From Halovivax sp. (GTDB lineage: Archaea > Halobacteriota > Halobacteria > Halobacteriales > Natrialbaceae), in NCBI GenBank assembly GCA_007135505.1, contig SLIS01000172.1:1-10137 (forward strand): DNA of 10,137 bases. The letters are read 5' to 3'. Below, one piece after another: positions 7,411 through 10,137 of the stretch. Position 1 is the stretch's first letter. The number at the start of each line of letters is the position of its first letter. The notes beneath the pieces are model-generated. The model was not told the origin of the DNA. It saw only the letters and a program-made list of their open reading frames with translations, and made no database searches. The position numbers and the translations under genes are program-made.

Positions 7411-7418
7411 GATATAGT
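7411..7418 (-). promoter_or_regulatory. TATA-like element for the four-cysteine membrane protein
   Basis: The minus strand reads ACTATATC, centred about 30 bases before the ATG at 7384. This places the transcript start at or a few bases before the start codon and argues against the upstream ATG at 7450, which lies before the element. Confidence 0.6.
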
Positions 7419-7440
7419 TGTCCCGTTAGCCCGGCCAGTA

Positions 7441-7448
7441 GTACGTAC
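7441..7448. repeat. Third GTACGTAC palindrome
   Basis: The same self-complementary octamer found twice before the aminotransferase occurs here, about 25-30 bases upstream of the TATA-like element of the gene starting at 7384. Position upstream of a core promoter would suit an activator or regulator site, but a single 8-base match can be chance. It also marks the end of the neighbouring gene-free gap (7385-7534), in which I see nothing else. Confidence 0.25.
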
Positions 7449-7534
7449 AATCGGTACCCACGATCTCGGCCGGGGCGCGCGTCGATTCCGTCCGAATGCG
7501 GGGTCTCGGTGCCGAGCGAACGAGGCAGCAGCCG

Positions 7535-8164
7535 TCAGTACGATCGGCACTCGCCCCACAGGACGGGCGCCGTCTCCTCGTCACCGTCGTCGGCCGCTTT
7601 CACGTCACGCCGGAGGTCGTGTGTTCGGTAGGTCTCCTCGGTCAGGAGTCGATCGGCGAGTGCCGGCGTGACGGCGACGCGGAAGCAGTTCCGCGAGACG
7701 AGGAGTCCGTCCGGTCCGAATCGAAACTGGACGTCGTAGTGTCGAACCGGAACCGCTCCGGCCAGCTCCGGGTGCACGGCCTCCAGGACGCTCGCGACGA
7801 AGTCGAACGCCAGTTCCGTTCCGGGCGGCTCCGTCGAACCGAGTTCGACCTGGATTACCGGAACCACCGAGGTAGCTTCTCGGCCAGTGGGTTCGTCGGC
7901 TACTGTCGCTTTCTCGGCGGCGCGTTCTGTCTGTCCCCGGTTCTCGCCCGTCGCCGGCGGCTCGTTCAGTCTAACCAGTCGTACGACGGACGGTGGGCGC
8001 TCGAGGTGACTCGACCGCGTGTCGTGGGTTTCGGCGAGCCGTTCGTTCAGTCGCTCGATAGTTGCACTCCGCGCCCGACGGTTCCGTCGCAGGACGACCG
8101 CGAGCCAGACCGACGCGACCGCGGCGAGTACGAACGCTCCGACGAACAGCGCCGCCTCGATCAT
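7535..8164 (-). CDS. Uncharacterised protein with one N-terminal membrane helix
   Basis: I do not recognise this 209-residue protein. Residues 4-25 ([22 protein letters not shown]) form one membrane helix followed at once by RRNRRAR, predicting an N-out anchor with the rest in the cytoplasm. A helical, possibly coiled-coil stretch (about 33-48, [15 protein letters not shown]) and a Glu/Thr/Pro linker (66-100) lead to a compact alpha/beta region at about 100-185 with [28 protein letters not shown] and [22 protein letters not shown]. Single cysteines occur at 160 and 206. The ATG at 8164 is preferred over the GTG at 8185 because a TATA-like element at 8189-8194 lies 28 bases before the ATG and only about 7 before the GTG. 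It is divergent from the aIF5A gene, and 150 bases separate it from the next minus-strand gene, which has its own promoter. Confidence 0.75.
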   Translation of the reverse strand: MIEAALFVGAFVLAAVASVWLAVVLRRNRRARSATIERLNERLAETHDTRSSHLERPPSVVRLVRLNEPPATGENRGQTERAAEKATVADEPTGREATSVVPVIQVELGSTEPPGTELAFDFVASVLEAVHPELAGAVPVRHYDVQFRFGPDGLLVSRNCFRVAVTPALADRLLTEETYRTHDLRRDVKAADDGDEETAPVLWGECRSY

Positions 8165-8188
8165 TGTGCTGCCATTGGACACCACGGC

Positions 8189-8200
8189 GAAAACGGTTTC
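8189..8200 (-). promoter_or_regulatory. Promoter element of the single-helix membrane protein gene
   Basis: The minus strand reads GAAACCGTTTTC. The TTTT core is centred 27-28 bases before the ATG at 8164. Its ten bases AAACCGTTTT differ only in the last base from the element of the divergent aIF5A gene. Confidence 0.5.
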
Positions 8201-8291
8201 GTCCCTCGACCGCGGCCGAACTGGCCGTCGTCACGCCGCAATCGACGTAATTCCGATCCCGGAGACCGCGCTCAGGGCCTCGCTCGGATTC

Positions 8292-8304
8292 AAACCGTTT
8301 ATGG
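8292..8304 (+). promoter_or_regulatory. TATA/BRE-like promoter of the aIF5A-agmatinase operon
   Basis: AAACCGTTTATGG has a TTTATG core centred about 28 bases before the ATG at 8328, with an A-rich stretch upstream like a TFB recognition element. The spacing predicts a leaderless aIF5A transcript that continues into the agmatinase-like gene. No Shine-Dalgarno motif of note precedes the ATG. Confidence 0.6.
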
Positions 8305-8327
8305 CACTCGGTTGGGTACGAGCGGGT

Positions 8328-8702
8328 ATGGCGAAACAGCAGCAGGAAGTTCGCGACCTCCAGGAAGGCGGATACGTCATGATCGACGACGCAGCGTGCA
8401 AGATCAACGCCTACTCCACCGCGAAGCCGGGCAAACACGGCAGTGCGAAGGCCCGAATCGAGGCCAAGGGCGTCTTCGACGGCAAGAAGCGTTCGCTCTC
8501 TCAGCCCGTCGACGCGAAGATCTGGGTTCCGATCGTCGAGCGAAAGCAGGGTCAGATCGTCTCCGTCGAGGGCGACGACATGCAGGTGATGGATCTAGAG
8601 AGCTACGAGACGTTCACGATGCGCATTCCCGAGGACGTCGACCCGACGCCCGACGACGAGATCGAGTTCCTCGAGATGGAAGGCAAGCGCAAGATCGTCT
8701 GA
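8328..8702 (+). CDS. eif5A: Translation initiation factor aIF5A (hypusine-containing)
   Basis: A complete 124-residue aIF5A, the archaeal counterpart of eIF5A and EF-P, which binds the ribosome and relieves stalling at difficult peptide sequences. The N-terminal SH3-like domain carries the loop [13 protein letters not shown] (30-42). Lys36, in GKHG, aligns with the lysine converted to hypusine or deoxyhypusine in this family. The C-terminal half (from about residue 70) is the OB-fold domain, with [27 protein letters not shown] strand pattern and the acidic end typical of halophiles. Length matches the archaeal family, which is shorter than eukaryotic eIF5A. The ATG at 8328 is supported by the family N-terminus and by a promoter 28 bases upstream; the long upstream open frame is discarded. 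Its stop overlaps the start of the agmatinase-like gene (TGATG), so the two are translationally coupled. Given family knowledge of aIF5A modification, the neighbour is likely a modification enzyme rather than a chance partner. Confidence 0.97.
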   Translation: MAKQQQEVRDLQEGGYVMIDDAACKINAYSTAKPGKHGSAKARIEAKGVFDGKKRSLSQPVDAKIWVPIVERKQGQIVSVEGDDMQVMDLESYETFTMRIPEDVDPTPDDEIEFLEMEGKRKIV

Positions 8703-9538
8703 TGTTTCCCGGGGCGACCGCCGAACGCGACACCGCGGACTTCGTGATCGTCGGCGCGCCCCTGGACGCGTCGACGACCTTTCAGCCGGGCGCTCGCTTC
8801 GGGCCCCGGCGCGTGCGCCATTTTGCGGAGACATTCGACGACTACGACCACCGGACGGACCAGCACTTCGCCGACATCGCCGTCGCCGACGAGGGCGACG
8901 TTCACGCCTGGGACGACGTCACCGAGTACCTCGAGTACCTCGAGGGAACGCTCCGGGACGTGACCTGGGACGCGGCGGTCCCGATCACGATCGGTGGCGA
9001 GCACACGGTCTCGCTCGCCGGCGTGAGAGCCGTCGAGCCCGACGTCTTCGTCTGTCTCGACGCGCACCTCGACCTTCGCGACGCGTACGACGGTAACCGG
9101 CTCAATCACGCGTGCGTGACCCGACGGATCCTCGAAGACGAGAAAGCAACCGTCGACGAGGCGATCGTCCTTGGCGCCCGGACCGGGAGCGAAGCGGAGT
9201 GGGAGCGAGCCGAGGCCGACGACGTCACCGTCGTCCCGCCGGAGGCGGTGGGCGACTGGCTGACCGAGACCGACGTCGACGCACTGCTCGACGGGCGGGA
9301 CGCCTACCTGAGCGTCGACATCGACGGCGCGGATCCGGCGTACGCTCCCGGAACGGGAACGATGGAGCCGTTCGGCCTCGAACCCAGAGAAATGCGCGAC
9401 GTGGTCCGCGCCGTCGCTCCGAACGCGTTCGGCTTCGACGTCGTCGAGGTAAACGACCGGGACCACGGTCAGGCGGCTTCGCTGGCCGCCAAGCTACTGA
9501 AGTCGTTCGTCTACTCGCACGCAGTTGCTCGCCGGTGA
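8702..9538 (+). CDS. speB: Agmatinase-like ureohydrolase, probable aIF5A modification enzyme
   Basis: A 278-residue member of the arginase/agmatinase family, manganese enzymes that release urea from guanidino compounds. All six metal ligands are visible: His101 in GGEHT, Asp120, His122 and Asp124 in DAHLD, Asp206 and Asp208 in DIDGADP. Also present are PGARFGPRRVR (29-39), His136 in NHACVTRR (a candidate for the active-site His), the PGTGTMEPFGL segment (216-226) and Glu249 in DVVEVN (candidate guanidinium contact). Where E. coli SpeB has GTGTPxxGGL this protein has GTGTMEPFGL, so the substrate pocket may differ. It starts with the ATG at 8702 inside the aIF5A stop. From memory of work in Haloferax volcanii, the equivalent gene next to aIF5A is essential and was proposed to act in deoxyhypusine formation from agmatine. 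I infer the same role here; plain agmatine-to-putrescine hydrolysis is the alternative. The last 45 bases overlap the convergent lipoprotein gene. Confidence 0.92.
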   Translation: MFPGATAERDTADFVIVGAPLDASTTFQPGARFGPRRVRHFAETFDDYDHRTDQHFADIAVADEGDVHAWDDVTEYLEYLEGTLRDVTWDAAVPITIGGEHTVSLAGVRAVEPDVFVCLDAHLDLRDAYDGNRLNHACVTRRILEDEKATVDEAIVLGARTGSEAEWERAEADDVTVVPPEAVGDWLTETDVDALLDGRDAYLSVDIDGADPAYAPGTGTMEPFGLEPREMRDVVRAVAPNAFGFDVVEVNDRDHGQAASLAAKLLKSFVYSHAVARR

Positions 9539-9973
9539 CGGCCGCTCGTCCCGGTCGGTGGCCTCGACCCTGAGTTCGTAGGAGACGACGTCGGTCGGGT
9601 CCGCGTACACGCGAATATCGAAGCTGCAGGCGTGGTCCGGTTCGAGCGCTCGATGCCACTGACTGGTCGAGAACGCCCGATCTCCGTCCTCGACGAACGC
9701 GCGGACGGTTACCATCGCCCCTCGACGGGACGAGCCGGTATTGTGGAGCCGTCCGTGGACGAACAGCCGATCGTAAATCTCGTTGCGTTCTTCGAACCGT
9801 TCGCCGTACTCGAGGAGTTCGAACGATGGTTCGACGTCGAGGACGGTGTACAGCATGTCGTACCCGCCGTCAGCTGGCGCGTCGTCGGCCGACGGTTCGG
9901 CTCTGGTGGCACAGCCGGCGAGGACTGTTCCGAGGAGGGCAGCCCCGTTCCCGAGGGCCGTTCTTCGCTTCAT
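9494..9973 (-). CDS. Tat-type lipoprotein of unknown function
   Basis: A 159-residue secreted lipoprotein. The N-terminus MKRRTALG has a twin arginine, a hydrophobic stretch (GAALLGTVL) and the lipobox LAGC with Cys21 as the predicted lipid-modified residue. This is the usual arrangement for haloarchaeal Tat lipoproteins, although RRTAL is a relaxed Tat motif. After a short acidic linker (22-37) the mature part (about 38-150) looks like one beta-sandwich: FVHGRLHNTGSSRRGAMVTV, then VEDGDRAF, LEPDHACSFDI and VVSYELRVE. That pattern recalls FxLYD-type domains of extracellular proteins; this is a pattern match only. Cys115 and Cys152 could pair. The ATG at 9973 is set by the signal peptide and a TATA element about 29 bases upstream. 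The 3' end overlaps the agmatinase-like gene by 45 bases on the opposite strand, so the two transcripts must overlap at least there. Function unknown. Confidence 0.88.
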   Translation of the reverse strand: MKRRTALGNGAALLGTVLAGCATRAEPSADDAPADGGYDMLYTVLDVEPSFELLEYGERFEERNEIYDRLFVHGRLHNTGSSRRGAMVTVRAFVEDGDRAFSTSQWHRALEPDHACSFDIRVYADPTDVVSYELRVEATDRDERPSPASNCVRVDERLQ

Positions 9974-9997
9974 ATATTACTTTCAGCCTCCGGAAGC

Positions 9998-10007
9998 GTT
10001 TATATCA
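9998..10007 (-). promoter_or_regulatory. TATA box of the lipoprotein gene
   Basis: The minus strand reads TGATATAAAC, centred about 29 bases before the ATG at 9973. It is the best TATA match in the window. A GGAGG (minus strand, 9987-9991) lies 13 bases before the ATG, but a transcript starting about 27 bases after the TATA centre would exclude it, so it is probably not used as a ribosome-binding site. Confidence 0.7.
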
Positions 10008-10069
10008 ATCGGACATCGGGTGGTGATAGATACTGTGTGACATACCAACCGATCGGTCGACCCCGAATC

Positions 10070-10078
10070 GCTTTTTTG
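10070..10078 (+). promoter_or_regulatory. T-rich promoter element before the last gene
   Basis: GCTTTTTTG is centred about 25 bases before a GTG at 10099. The spacing resembles the other promoter elements in this window and is the main reason for calling a gene start there. Confidence 0.4.
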
Positions 10079-10098
10079 CTGGTCGTCGTACGTGCGCC

Positions 10099-10137
10099 GT
10101 GACTCCACCCCCGTCGATCATCGATCGAAAGACCGAA
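10099..10137 (+). CDS. Possible start of an unidentified gene (cut by right edge)
   Basis: Thirteen codons open with a GTG at 10099 and remain open to the window edge, reading MTPPPSIIDRKTE. The call rests on the T-rich element about 25 bases upstream and on the open frame; the fragment is too short to assign a family. In Haloferax volcanii, as I recall, the deoxyhypusine synthase gene lies close to the aIF5A-agmatinase pair, so the genes just beyond this edge are of interest, but nothing in these residues identifies it. Confidence 0.3.
   Translation, partial: MTPPPSIIDRKTE

Noticed and set aside
7505..7516. Short inverted repeat CTCGG-TG-CCGAG downstream of the single-helix protein gene
   Set aside because: A two-base loop cannot form a stable hairpin and there is no T-tract, so I do not call a terminator.
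8165..8185. GTG start at 8185 for the single-helix membrane protein
   Set aside because: It lies only about 7 bases after the promoter element, so a transcript from that element would begin downstream of it; the ATG at 8164 has the right spacing.
7496..8701. Long in-frame extension upstream of the agmatinase-like gene
   Set aside because: It runs through aIF5A in another frame and opposite a minus-strand gene; its translation is basic and unlike the family. The ATG at 8702 gives a complete ureohydrolase.

Overview
The window looks like chromosomal DNA from a haloarchaeon (class Halobacteria). It is GC-rich, its proteins are rich in Asp and Glu, it carries an archaeal aIF5A gene, and most gene starts lie about 28 bases downstream of an AT-rich TATA-like element. 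That spacing is what leaderless archaeal transcripts show. There are ten protein genes, two of them cut by the window edges. I see no rRNA, tRNA, CRISPR array, insertion sequence or origin.

Left part (1-3118, minus strand): two tandem moeA-type genes for the last step of molybdenum or tungsten cofactor synthesis. The upstream one (1673-3118) is a stand-alone MoeA. The downstream one (1-1481, running off the left edge) is a second, divergent MoeA that continues past the usual MoeA end into what is probably a fused periplasmic-binding-protein-like domain. Each has its own TATA-like element.

Middle (3430-6720, plus strand): a small Hsp20-type chaperone gene is followed after 5 bases by an ABC1/ADCK/UbiB atypical kinase gene with two C-terminal membrane helices, probably one transcript. 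Next comes a PLP-dependent class I/II aminotransferase whose upstream region carries two 10-bp palindromes built on GTACGTAC.

Right-centre (6767-8164, minus strand): two unrecognised membrane-anchored proteins, one with two membrane helices and a four-cysteine zinc-binding-like motif, the other with a single N-terminal helix and a soluble domain.

Right part (8328-10137): the gene for translation factor aIF5A overlaps by one base a ureohydrolase (agmatinase-like) gene. This pair is the biological highlight. In haloarchaea an agmatine-based route to (deoxy)hypusine on aIF5A has been proposed, with the agmatinase-like enzyme acting in that modification. The end of the agmatinase gene overlaps tail-to-tail by 45 bases with a Tat-type lipoprotein gene on the other strand. 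A final gene appears to start at 10099 and runs off the right edge.

The window is mostly housekeeping chromosome and shows no sign of a mobile or defence island. The items most worth follow-up are the aIF5A-agmatinase operon, the paired MoeA paralogues, the palindromes before the aminotransferase, and the two uncharacterised membrane proteins.
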